Positions 7,702 through 14,765 of a DNA stretch of 22,623 bases are shown in pieces; the stretch's first letter is position 1, and each line of letters opens with the position of its first letter. A program made the translations under genes and the position numbers. Origin of the DNA: DAOTTI01 sp034437795 (GTDB lineage: Bacteria; Chloroflexota; UBA11872; UBA12225); contig DAOTTI010000180.1 in the NCBI GenBank assembly GCA_034437795.1, positions 1 to 22,623 on the forward strand. The letters run 5' to 3'. Under the pieces are notes generated by a model. It was not told where the DNA came from and searched no databases. It saw only the letters and a program-made list of their open reading frames with translations.

Positions 7702-8445
7702 TCATTCCTCGTCACCCGCCTGCGGATCGACGCGCTTGAGGTAGACCACGGCCGGCTCCGTTCCCAGATGCTCCAGCGACCGGTAGGCCCGCGTCCCCCG
7801 CGCCAGCAGGTTGATGCGGCTGTTCGGGTCGTTCCAATCGCCGAAGACCAGCGCGTCGGTGGGGCAGGCCTGGGCGCAGGCGGGCTGCACCTCTCCATCG
7901 CGCAGCGGCTGCCCCCGCCGCGCCGCGTCGCGCTTGGCCCGATTGGTCCGCTGCACGCAAAAAGTGCACTTCTCCATCACGCCGGCGCTGCGGACCGTCA
8001 CGTCCGGGTTGAGCTGCGAGGTCAGCGGCTCCGGCCACTCCGGCTGCCAGAAGTTGAAGAAGCGTACGCTCCACGGACAGTTGTTGTTGCAGTACCGAGT
8101 GCCGATGCACCGGTTGTACACCTGGGCGTTCAATCCCTCCGCAGTGTGATAGGTGGCGTAGACGGGGCAGACCGGCTCGCACGGCGCGTTCCCGCAGTGC
8201 TGGCACAGAATGGGAATGAAGCGCGCCTTCACGTTGGGAAACTCGCCTTCCCAGTAGCGCTCGATGCGGATCCACTCCTTGGCGCGGTGCTCCAGGAACC
8301 GCTGCGCCTCATTGATGGGGATGTTGTTCTCCGCCTGGCAGGCCACGACGCAGGCCTGACACCCCGTGCACCGGTCAATATCCACCACCATCCCCCACCG
8401 GTGCGTGCCGGCCTGGGAAGGTTCACTCTGCTGCGGCGCGGACAT
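7702..8445 (-). CDS. actB: ACIII subunit ActB2, four-cluster ferredoxin-type iron-sulfur protein
   Basis: Iron-sulfur half of ActB, which carries electrons between the quinol site and the haems. The 247-residue protein holds exactly 15 cluster cysteines: CTGCQACVVAC (26, 29, 32, 36), CQHCGNAPCEPVC (81, 84, 89, 93), CIGTRYCNNNC (113, 119, 123) and CTFC...CAQAC (160, 163, 190, 194). That is the number needed for three [4Fe-4S] clusters and one [3Fe-4S] cluster, the content known for ACIII. In many ACIII operons this domain is fused to the C-terminus of ActB1; here it is a separate gene, 244 bp downstream of actB1. There is no signal sequence, so export would depend on the Tat signal of ActB1. 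An ATG start at 8445 is used. Confidence 0.93.
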   Translation of the reverse strand: MSAPQQSEPSQAGTHRWGMVVDIDRCTGCQACVVACQAENNIPINEAQRFLEHRAKEWIRIERYWEGEFPNVKARFIPILCQHCGNAPCEPVCPVYATYHTAEGLNAQVYNRCIGTRYCNNNCPWSVRFFNFWQPEWPEPLTSQLNPDVTVRSAGVMEKCTFCVQRTNRAKRDAARRGQPLRDGEVQPACAQACPTDALVFGDWNDPNSRINLLARGTRAYRSLEHLGTEPAVVYLKRVDPQAGDEE

Positions 8446-8503
8446 CTCGGCTCGTCCGTTCAGCTCTGCTCACCCTCGCCGTCCCGTTGGGCAAGCAAGA
8501 AGT

Positions 8504-8615
8504 CCCCTCTCCCCGTGGGAAAGCAGGGCCTCCCTTTTCCCTCTGGGAGAGCGCTAGGGTGACGGCCCCTCCCTCGCTACTCGGCACTCGCTACTGGGCA
8601 CTCGCTACTCCCACC
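8504..8615. repeat. Family A palindromes and a 14-bp tandem repeat between actB1 and actB2
   Basis: The 244-bp gap between the two ActB genes contains two degraded family A elements (CCCTCTCCCCGTGGGAAAG at about 8505 and TTCCCTCTGGGAGAGCG at about 8535, followed by the usual AGGGTGA-like tail). Next to them is a 14-bp unit, TCGCTACTCGGCAC, repeated three times in a row at 8574-8587, 8588-8601 and 8602-8615, with the second copy differing by one base and the third by a few. No protein-coding sequence was recognised in the gap. Confidence 0.75.
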
Positions 8616-8689
8616 CCGTAAGAGACTGATCGCCTCTGGGTCCAGCAAGTGCCATGCCGGGAGTTCGGCCGCCGCGCCGGAGCCGGCCG

Positions 8690-11002
8690 TCAGCCGGCGC
8701 GCGTGACCTTGATGATCCTCTGCCCGGGCAGCTCATACGCCGGCACGTCGCCCTCGAGCTTCGGCAGGCGCACCCGCCGGCCGGTCTTGTTCAGGCGCAC
8801 GCGCGTGGCCGCGTACGCCAGCGCGCCGGTGGCGTCATCCGCCAGGGGCGCCAGGAGATCGAGCGGATTGGCGCCTCGCCCCCGCGCCCACCGGCCGGCG
8901 GCGCGGTGGCCCTGGCCCAGGGGCATGGCGATCACCTCCGGCGGCGCCGCCGGGTGCACGTACACCGGCGCCTCCACGCGGCCGTGTGGCGACTCGACGC
9001 GCACGATGTCGCCTTCCCGCAGGCTAAGCTCTCTGGCGCGGCGCGGGTTCACCTCGACCCACGTCGTCCACACCGCCGTCGTCACCGGGTCAGGGGTCGC
9101 CTGCAGCCAGGGCAGGTGCGCCCCTTCACCGGTACCCAGCGTATGGTGCGCGTACAGCACCAGGTGGTACGGAAACTCGGGGCTCGCGCCGGAGTAGCGC
9201 GGGCGGGGCGCGCTGCCGGCGATGGCTCGGAGCTGCGCCATCGCCTGGGCCACGGCCCGGCCGGCCTCCACCGTCTCGCCCCTGTCTTCCGCGGGCGGCC
9301 CGTCCTCCCACCACCCGCCACGTTGCAGCAACCGCACCCAGAAGCGCTCCAGATCCCTCTCCTGCACGCTCCCCCGCCCAAGCCCTTGCCACGTCCGCGC
9401 GCCGTCACGCAGGGCATCTCTGAAGCTGGCCCAGGGTAAGGCATCGCGCACCGCACCGCCGATCTCCTCCGCCAGGGCCAGCAGCACGTCCCAGAAGCTG
9501 CGCGTGTCGTACGCCGGCGGCACCACCGGCTGCTGGACGCTCACCACCTGCACCCCAGGCGCCGGGTCGGGCGCGTCGTCTCCCCAGTCCTCCAGCGGCA
9601 GGTGGAACGGCAGCACCACGTCGGCCAGCATCGTCGTGTCGTCGGCGAAGCTGGCGAAGCTGGCCACGAACGGGGCGCGGGACAGCGCCTCGCGGAAGCC
9701 GGTGGATGCCGGTAGCTGGTGCACCGGATCGGCGCCATACGCCAGCACCGCCTGCACCTGGCCCGCCCGCAGGCGCTCCGCGAGCTGCTGCCACTCGTCC
9801 AGCCGTGCGGCCCGCAGCCCTCTCCCTGCCCCCACCAGGGGCGGCGGATTGAAGCGCACGCCCCCGCGCGCGCCAATCGCCCCCACCAGACCATTCAGGG
9901 CCAGGATCGCGGCCACTGTCTCCGTGCCGCTCGTCTGCGACCCTGCCGGCCCGCCGGCCAGCACCAGGCTGGGGCGCCCCGCCGCCAGATCGCGCGCCAG
10001 CTGCCGGACGCGCTCCGGCGCCACGCCCGCCTCGCCGGCCACCCGCTCCGGACGGTACGCGGCTAGGATCCCTGTGTCACCGAAGGCGCGGGCCGCGCCC
10101 AGATCGGCCAGCCCCTCCGAGAGCAGCACCTGGGCGATGCTCAGCGCCAGGAGCAGCTCAGCGCCAGGCCGGACGTAGACCCACTCGTCGGCGCTGGCCG
10201 CCGTGCCGGAGAACCGTGGCTCCACCTGCACCAGGTAACCCCGCGGACGCTCGGCCCGTGGGGCAAAGCCCTCGGCGCGGTAGCTCCCCTGCCGGAAGAC
10301 GCCGTATTGCACCCCGTAGTGCACCGGCGATAGCCACGTGTGCAGGAAATCGGCGCCAAACGAGAGAAGGTAACGCGCCCCTTGCACGTCGAACTGGGGC
10401 AGCACGTCCTGGCCGAGGACCTGCCGCACAGCGGCACGGAGCGGCGCCTCCCCCAGCAGGTCCAGCACCAGCCACTGCGCCCCGTAGGCGCCGGCGAACC
10501 GCTCGACCAGCACTCCCTGGTGGCCCCGCAAGGGAGGCGTAATGAGCGCCACCTCTCCGCCGCGGCCCTGGACGTGGAGGTCACGCAGGCGTTCGATCAC
10601 CTCCTCCAGCGCCCCATCCCAGCTGATGGACGACCACTTCCCGCTCCCTCGCTCGCCGGCGCGCCGGAGCGGGCCTTGCAGCCGGTCGGGATGGTACTGC
10701 TCCTGGACGACGGCCTGCCCGCGGGCGCAGAGCTTGCCCCGATTGACCGGGTGGTCGGGGTTGCCTTCCGCCTTCTTCGCTCGCCCCTCGATCACGCGGA
10801 TGATCAGGCCGCAGCCGGCGGGGCAGCGCCGACAGGTCGTGGCGTACCAGTTCTCGTACGCTGAGAGGATGTCCTCCGCCAGCCGCACCCGGCTCTGCAT
10901 CTGGAATTCGCGGAGCGGCGGCTGGCACCCGCTGAACGCGATGGCGCCGGTCGCGGCTGTGGCGGACGCGGCCAGGGTCTGCAGCGAGCGTCGTCGGCGC
11001 AT
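8690..11002 (-). CDS. actB: ACIII subunit ActB1, molybdopterin-oxidoreductase-like subunit with an N-terminal Fe-S motif
   Basis: Large subunit of ACIII, homologous to the DMSO-reductase/PsrA family. The 770-residue product starts MRRRRSLQ, a twin-arginine signal, followed by a lipobox-like AFSGC (Cys26), so it is probably exported by Tat and lipid-anchored. Next comes CRRCPAGC (Cys57, 60, 64) and GKLCARGQ (Cys92), the spacing of the [4Fe-4S] motif of true molybdopterin enzymes. Further on are WSSISWDGALEEVIERL, LLSFGADFLHTWLSP, AILALNGLVGAIGARGG, ADVVLPFHLPLEDWGD and a C-terminal dinucleotide-binding-like domain (REGDIVRVESPHGRVEAPV). Whether a molybdenum cofactor is bound cannot be told; known ActB proteins lack it. 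actA lies 9 bp upstream and actB2 244 bp downstream. Confidence 0.9.
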   Translation of the reverse strand: MRRRRSLQTLAASATAATGAIAFSGCQPPLREFQMQSRVRLAEDILSAYENWYATTCRRCPAGCGLIIRVIEGRAKKAEGNPDHPVNRGKLCARGQAVVQEQYHPDRLQGPLRRAGERGSGKWSSISWDGALEEVIERLRDLHVQGRGGEVALITPPLRGHQGVLVERFAGAYGAQWLVLDLLGEAPLRAAVRQVLGQDVLPQFDVQGARYLLSFGADFLHTWLSPVHYGVQYGVFRQGSYRAEGFAPRAERPRGYLVQVEPRFSGTAASADEWVYVRPGAELLLALSIAQVLLSEGLADLGAARAFGDTGILAAYRPERVAGEAGVAPERVRQLARDLAAGRPSLVLAGGPAGSQTSGTETVAAILALNGLVGAIGARGGVRFNPPPLVGAGRGLRAARLDEWQQLAERLRAGQVQAVLAYGADPVHQLPASTGFREALSRAPFVASFASFADDTTMLADVVLPFHLPLEDWGDDAPDPAPGVQVVSVQQPVVPPAYDTRSFWDVLLALAEEIGGAVRDALPWASFRDALRDGARTWQGLGRGSVQERDLERFWVRLLQRGGWWEDGPPAEDRGETVEAGRAVAQAMAQLRAIAGSAPRPRYSGASPEFPYHLVLYAHHTLGTGEGAHLPWLQATPDPVTTAVWTTWVEVNPRRARELSLREGDIVRVESPHGRVEAPVYVHPAAPPEVIAMPLGQGHRAAGRWARGRGANPLDLLAPLADDATGALAYAATRVRLNKTGRRVRLPKLEGDVPAYELPGQRIIKVTRAG

Positions 11003-11011
11003 CTCGTTTCC

Positions 11012-11545
11012 TCAGCGGTGGCAGGTCAGGCAGTCGGTCGGGGCCTTCATCTGCTGGTGGCAGGCCACGCAATCGCTCATGTGCAGCGGGCGCACCTGGG
11101 TGACCTGGCTCATCTGCGCCACGTCGCCGTGGCAGGCGGCGCAGGTGAGGCCGGCACGAATGTGCGCCTCATGCACGAAGTGCGTGTGATCCGGCAGCCG
11201 GTGGATCCGTACCCAATCGATCGGCGTTTGCTGCAGCCAGGCCTGGCGAACCTTCTCGATCTCCGGCCGGCCCCGGCCCACCACCTGGTGGCAGGCCATG
11301 CACTGCTGCAGATCAGGGATCCCGGCCACCACCCCCTCGGCCGCCGTGCGGTGGCAGAAGAGGCAGTCGATGCCGGCCACCTGCACGTGCACGCGGTGGT
11401 CGAACTCCACCGGCTGACGGGGCGTCGGCCGCGCCTGGTAGGTAGTGATGAATGGCCACCCGTACGCGAAGAAGAGCACCACCAGGATCAATGCGGCGAT
11501 GGGCAGACCGTAGAACGCCGTCAGTGGCAGCGGGCGCAGGCGCAT
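11012..11545 (-). CDS. actA: ACIII subunit ActA, pentahaem cytochrome c
   Basis: Electron-transfer subunit on the outer face of the membrane. The 177-residue product has one N-terminal transmembrane helix (about residues 9-30) and five CxxCH haem sites: CLFCH (61-65), CMACH (82-86), CAACH (135-139), CVACH (159-163) and CLTCH (172-176). Extra histidines for bis-His ligation are seen in FDHRVHV and FVHEAHI. Five haems and a single anchor match ActA of known ACIII complexes. Located 9 bp before actB1 and 16 bp after the small membrane-protein gene, so clearly in the same operon. Confidence 0.95.
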   Translation of the reverse strand: MRLRPLPLTAFYGLPIAALILVVLFFAYGWPFITTYQARPTPRQPVEFDHRVHVQVAGIDCLFCHRTAAEGVVAGIPDLQQCMACHQVVGRGRPEIEKVRQAWLQQTPIDWVRIHRLPDHTHFVHEAHIRAGLTCAACHGDVAQMSQVTQVRPLHMSDCVACHQQMKAPTDCLTCHR

Positions 11546-11561
11546 GCCGACATGACCCCCG

Positions 11562-11855
11562 CTAGATCAGGAACCGCGGGTAGATGGCCTGCACCACGGC
11601 CCCCGTGGTGGCCAGCCCCTGCCACAGGGCGATGGCCGAACCTGCCAGCAGGATGGCCCCCACCGCACCTGCCACCAGCCCCGCTGCCCGCAGCCAGCGC
11701 GGCCCTTCGCCGGTCGCCTCCAGCGACGGAACGACACCCAGCGCCAGCAGCAGGAGCAGGCTGGCGGCGATCGAGCCAGCGCTAAAGAGCACCAGGTCGT
11801 GGAGCAGCCGCCACAGGTCCTGCCACAGTTCCGGGGTGGGAACGTTTGGCGTCAT
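11562..11855 (-). CDS. Small two-helix membrane protein of the ACIII operon
   Basis: A 97-residue hydrophobic protein (from ATG 11855, MTPNVPTPELWQDLWRLL) with two predicted transmembrane helices, LVLFSAGSIAASLLLLLALG and a second in LRAAGLVAGAVGAILLAGSA, ending close to the stop with QAIYPRFLI. I do not recognise a family. It lies 16 bp upstream of actA on the same strand, so it is likely an accessory or small subunit (a small ActG-like subunit is known from some ACIII complexes, but no similarity can be claimed). The frame is open to ATG 11924 and also has ATG 11897; these upstream starts would lie in the repeat element at 11899-11965, so 11855 is preferred. No strong ribosome-binding site is seen for 11855. 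Confidence 0.65.
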   Translation of the reverse strand: MTPNVPTPELWQDLWRLLHDLVLFSAGSIAASLLLLLALGVVPSLEATGEGPRWLRAAGLVAGAVGAILLAGSAIALWQGLATTGAVVQAIYPRFLI

Positions 11856-11898
11856 CGGCGCCACCCCAGCCCGGCACATTCCATGCCATTGGGCCATC

Positions 11899-11965
11899 AG
11901 CCCCCTCTCCCTCTGGGAAGCCATCAGTCCCTCTCCCAGAGGGAGAGGGTTAGTTGAGGGCTCCC
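11899..11965. repeat. Family A palindromic repeat with perfect 9-bp hairpin
   Basis: CCCTCTCCC (11929-11937) and GGGAGAGGG (11941-11949) form a perfect hairpin with a 3-nt loop AGA, followed by GTTAGTTGAGGG. A second half-element, CCCTCTCCCTCTGGGA, lies just to the left at about 11902. The element is in the roughly 350-bp gap between the cytochrome c gene and the small membrane-protein gene; the rest of that gap holds short TTGAACTTTGAAC direct repeats (about 12087-12109) and the duplication at 12111-12223. Confidence 0.8.
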
Positions 11966-12110
11966 CTCATCGCCAGTCCTGCCCCTCCAGTGCGCCAGCC
12001 ACGGAAAGGCGCTCCATTTCCGTGGCATGCGCGCCAGCGAACCCGGCTCCTGCCACCCCCGCCCTCCACGCCCTGCACCTTGCTCTTTGAACCTTGAACT
12101 TTGAACTTCC

Positions 12111-12223
12111 ATCCTCCCGCGTGGCGCTATCGCCCGGGGCTGTAGGGCGCAGGCCGGCCAGCCGCCGGCGTCTGCGAACCTGGATATCTTCCCGGGTGGC
12201 GCTATCGCCCGGGGTTGTAGGGC
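12111..12223. repeat. Direct repeat duplicating the 3' end of the cytochrome c gene
   Basis: Segments 12111-12148 and 12186-12223 (38 bp, 75 bp apart) agree at all but three positions and share the core GTGGCGCTATCGCCCGGGG. The right copy holds the last codons and TAG stop of the cytochrome c gene (ending PYNPGR on the minus strand). The left copy repeats that end just downstream of the gene, in the same phase spacing (75 is a multiple of three), as if a short tail of the gene had been duplicated. Confidence 0.75.
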
Positions 12224-12660
12224 TGGCTGTACAGGAAGGCCGCAATGTCGCGCGCCTCCGCCTCGCTCAGCCCGACGCTGGGCATGCCGGCCCCGGGCTT
12301 CACCGCCTGCGGGTCCAGCAGCCATTGGGTCAGGGTGTCGGGGGTGTAGGCCATGCCCGTCCCGCTGATCGTCGGCCGCAGCACCACGTTGGTGATATTC
12401 GGGCCGGCCACGCCGGTCGCGCCGGGCACCCCCGCGATCGTGTGGCAGCCGCCGCAACCGGCCGCCACGATCAGGAGCCGCCCCCGCTCCGGGTCTCCTG
12501 GAACGTTCGGCGCCGGGGTCAGCCGCGCCGGCGCCGACTGCGCCGTGGTACGGCCCGCTGGCTCAGGCGACGTCCCCGCGCCGACGCAAGCTGCCCCCAG
12601 CACGGCCGCGCCCAGCGCAACCTGAACCAATGGCCGCGCCACCCGAACAAGGCCCTCCAT
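12202..12660 (-). CDS. Monohaem class I cytochrome c lipoprotein
   Basis: First gene of the ACIII transcription unit. The 152-residue product has a signal sequence with lipobox VLGAAC (Cys25), a Pro/Ala-rich linker, and a class I cytochrome c domain with CGGCH (Cys69, Cys72, His73) and a likely Met ligand in GAGMPSVG (Met126). The stretch LTQWLLDPQAVKPGAGMPSVGLSEAEARDIAAFLYSQP resembles the cytochrome c domain fused to subunit II of caa3-type oxidases. It is most simply a membrane-tethered electron acceptor for ACIII, giving the operon two monohaem lipoproteins (with ActE). About 350 bp of repeats separate it from the next gene, so cotranscription is likely but not proven. No clear ribosome-binding site is seen before the ATG at 12660. 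Confidence 0.88.
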   Translation of the reverse strand: MEGLVRVARPLVQVALGAAVLGAACVGAGTSPEPAGRTTAQSAPARLTPAPNVPGDPERGRLLIVAAGCGGCHTIAGVPGATGVAGPNITNVVLRPTISGTGMAYTPDTLTQWLLDPQAVKPGAGMPSVGLSEAEARDIAAFLYSQPYNPGR

Positions 12661-12765
12661 GCCGCAGATCCGCCGGCGCCAGCGACAGCAAGCCCCATGC
12701 CGCCCTCACATCCCATCAGCGCGGCGTGGCGCTCGCTATCCTGAATGCCTCACGCCAGTGACGCC

Positions 12766-12930
12766 TTCCCTCTCCCTCCGGAAGAAGGGTCCCGCTTAAG
12801 CTTCCCCCTCCGTCTGGAGGAACGCCAGGGTGATGGCCCCACTCAAGCTTCCCTTTCCCTCCGGAAGAAGGCCAGGGTGAGCATCCGACTTAAGCTTCCC
12901 TTTCCCAAAGGAGAGCGTTAGGGTGAGGGC
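12766..12930. repeat. Cluster of four degenerate family A repeats
   Basis: Upstream of the ACIII operon, four successive elements of about 48 bp each carry a pattern like CTTAAGCTTCCCTTTCCCTCC, then GGAAGAA or GGAGAGCG, then AGGGTGA. They begin near 12766, 12796, 12844 and 12890. The AAGCTTCC core occurs three times. This is part of the 728-bp gene-free stretch 12661-13388, in which I see no coding sequence. Confidence 0.65.
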
Positions 12931-12933
12931 GCA

Positions 12934-13031
12934 ACCAGCAGGAAACACCGCTTGCACCTGAGCTTTCTCACCACGACCGCTAAGCACAGGATGCGGTGAG
13001 CGCGCGACCAGCAGGAAACACCGCTTACACC
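12934..13031. repeat. 25-bp direct repeat, two copies
   Basis: ACCAGCAGGAAACACCGCTT plus five more bases occurs at 12934-12958 and again at 13007-13031 with a single difference (G versus A in the last five). The 73-bp period and near identity suggest a recent local duplication or a two-unit repeat. The spacer between them (12959-13006) shows no similarity to the flanks. Confidence 0.8.
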
Positions 13032-13084
13032 CGCAACAGAAGGGCCTGGGCGTGCCCAGCACATCCGAATGGCGCCAAGCCTTG

Positions 13085-13300
13085 CCCTCGTCCCCCTTCT
13101 CCGTGTCGGAGCGGGGGCGGCGGGGCCAAGCCGCACGGCAGGGTCGGGTAGGGGGCGGGGGCGGCGCGGCCCCGGCCGAAGGGGGTGGGGTCCGTTCCCC
13201 CTCTCCCGCGTGCGGGAGAGGGGGCCAGGGGGTGAGGGCTGCCCTCCCCGCGTCTCCGCGTCGGAGTGGACGGGCCGCAGGGGGTGAGGTCCGTCTCCCC
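13085..13300. repeat. Family B composite GC-rich repeat, copy 1
   Basis: A roughly 200-bp mosaic that contains, in order, a TCTCCGTGTCGGAGCGGGGG palindrome, GCGGCGGGGCCAAGCCGCAC, a G-rich spacer, GCCGAAGGGGGTG, and a perfect 13-bp hairpin (13197-13209 with 13212-13224, 2-nt spacer) followed by GCCAGGGGGTGAGG. The same blocks recur at 15432-15602 and 22373-22600. It fills the region upstream of the enolase-superfamily gene. Confidence 0.8.
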
Positions 13301-13371
13301 CGTCCGCCACAGCCGCTGATCCGGAGGTGTGCCGCGGACCCCAAGCGCCTGGTGCGGACGGCGATCCGGCC

Positions 13372-13380
13372 TGCTATGAT
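13372..13380 (+). promoter_or_regulatory. Possible extended -10 promoter close to the enolase-family start codon
   Basis: TGCTATGAT matches an extended -10 element (TGn followed by TATGAT, five of six matches to TATAAT). A start of transcription about seven bases downstream would fall at 13386-13388, directly in front of the ATG at 13389, giving a leaderless or nearly leaderless mRNA. No convincing -35 box is visible. This rests on one short motif. Confidence 0.3.
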
Positions 13381-13388
13381 GCGGGGCC

Positions 13389-14474
13389 ATGAAGATCACC
13401 GACATCACCCTGACCGAGTTCTCGCTCGGCCCCCTGGAGCGCCCGTATTGGAACTCCATTATCCGCACCACCAGCAAGGGCTTCTCCCGCATTGAGATCC
13501 ACACCGATGAAGGCATCACCGGCACGTCCTTTGGTGGCCACCGCAGCCACGTGCTCGGCCGCTTCAGGGAGCTGCTAGTGGGGCAAGACCCGCTGAACGC
13601 GGAAGCGTGCTGGGACCGTTTGTACGCGCACAATCGCAAGCCGGTGGCCAAGGGGGAGTACATCTCGGCCATCGGTGTGGTGGACATTGCCCTGTGGGAC
13701 GTGCGGGGCAAGGCCCTCGGCCAGCCGTGCTGGAAGCTGCTCGGCGGGCACCGGCAGCGCGTCCCTGTCTACGCCGCCGGCGGTTACTACGAGGAGGGCA
13801 AAGGGATCCGCGAACTCGTCCAGGAGATGGAGGGCTTCCTGGCCCACGGCTATCGGGCGGTGAAGATGAAGGTCGGGTGGCCGGGCGCGGGGCTGAAGCT
13901 CGACGCGGAGCGGGTCAGGGCCGTGCGCGAGGCGATCGGGCCGGACGTCGATCTCATGGTCGACGCCAACAACGCTTGGGACGCCAACACCGCCATCAAG
14001 TTCGGCCGCATGATCGAGAAGTACGAGCCGTACTGGTTCGAGGAGCCGACACCGGCCGACGACTACCGCGGCCAGGCTGCGATCTGCGCCGCGCTGGATA
14101 TCCCAATCGCCAGCGGAGAAAACGAGTTCACCCGCTGGGGGTTCCGCGACCTGATCGAGGCCAGGGCCGTGGACATCGTCCAGGCCGATCCCCGCACCTG
14201 CGGCGGCTTCACGGAGTGGCTGAAGATCGCCGCCCTGGCCTCCGCCTACCACCTGCCTATGGCGCCGCACGGCGGGCCGCACGTGGGCGCGCATTGCGTG
14301 GCGGCCGTCTCCAACGGCTTGATCGTGGAGAGCTACGTGCACTCGGTGCAGCGCCACCTGAATGAGTTCGTGGAGCCCCCGGACATCCGCGACGGCTACG
14401 TGACGCTGCCGGATCAGCCGGGACTGGGCCTACGCTGGAAGGAAGACGCCATCCAGCGGCGCCTGCGCGCCTGA
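13389..14474 (+). CDS. Enolase-superfamily protein, mandelate racemase subgroup (probable sugar-acid dehydratase)
   Basis: Member of the mandelate racemase/muconate-lactonising enzyme family, most of which dehydrate acid sugars through a Mg2+-stabilised enolate. The 361-residue length is normal. Seen: N-terminal capping domain (1 to about 120), then the barrel with the catalytic KMK motif (Lys159, Lys161), metal ligands Asp192 (VDANNAWD), Glu218 (YWFEEP) and Glu244 (SGENEF), and the His-Asp dyad Asp267 (QADPRTCGG) with His294 (MAPHGG). The Lys pair plus the His-Asp dyad place it in the mandelate racemase subgroup. The substrate cannot be read from the sequence. It stands alone between two repeat-filled gaps; the lyase, binding protein and mannonate-dehydratase-like genes nearby suggest sugar-acid metabolism. 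Confidence 0.93.
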   Translation: MKITDITLTEFSLGPLERPYWNSIIRTTSKGFSRIEIHTDEGITGTSFGGHRSHVLGRFRELLVGQDPLNAEACWDRLYAHNRKPVAKGEYISAIGVVDIALWDVRGKALGQPCWKLLGGHRQRVPVYAAGGYYEEGKGIRELVQEMEGFLAHGYRAVKMKVGWPGAGLKLDAERVRAVREAIGPDVDLMVDANNAWDANTAIKFGRMIEKYEPYWFEEPTPADDYRGQAAICAALDIPIASGENEFTRWGFRDLIEARAVDIVQADPRTCGGFTEWLKIAALASAYHLPMAPHGGPHVGAHCVAAVSNGLIVESYVHSVQRHLNEFVEPPDIRDGYVTLPDQPGLGLRWKEDAIQRRLRA

Positions 14475-14480
14475 AGCATC

Positions 14481-14499
14481 CCCTCTCGATGGGAGAGGG
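14481..14499. terminator. Family A hairpin just after the enolase-family gene
   Basis: CCCTCTC (14481-14487) pairs with GAGAGGG (14493-14499) around a 5-nt loop, six bases after the TGA stop at 14472-14474, and is followed by TCAGGGTGAGGGC. The position suits transcript 3'-end formation or protection, but there is no T-tract, and the same element occurs at many sites, so it may simply be a dispersed repeat. The following bases up to 14765 hold only two short CACAAT(T/C)ACCGTGGC copies (14634-14648 and 14678-14692). Confidence 0.45.
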
Positions 14500-14765
14500 T
14501 CAGGGTGAGGGCACCGCGCGCGGCATGCCCCTTGCGTCACTTCATCATCAGCCGATCGTATCCAATCGAGGGGCGGAGATCTAGTGCTTCGCCACAATGA
14601 TCCTGCTGGGTGCCGCAATCTGGCTCCGTCTATCACAATTACCGTGGCCGAGTACTGGCCATGAGCGGCGGCCTGTCCACAATCACCGTGGCGCCGCAGG
14701 CGCCCCGCCTCGGCTGATGCAACCTCTGCGACCGCGGGCCCGTAGAGCTCATCGCCGTTGTCGCC

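Noticed and set aside
12934..13031. CRISPR array
   Set aside because: Only two repeat copies, no further spacer, and no cas gene in the window.
13040..13711. Arg/Pro-rich frames over the family B repeats (for example 13025-13711 minus)
   Set aside because: They translate GC-rich palindromes and run antisense into the enolase-family gene; no domain or ribosome-binding site.
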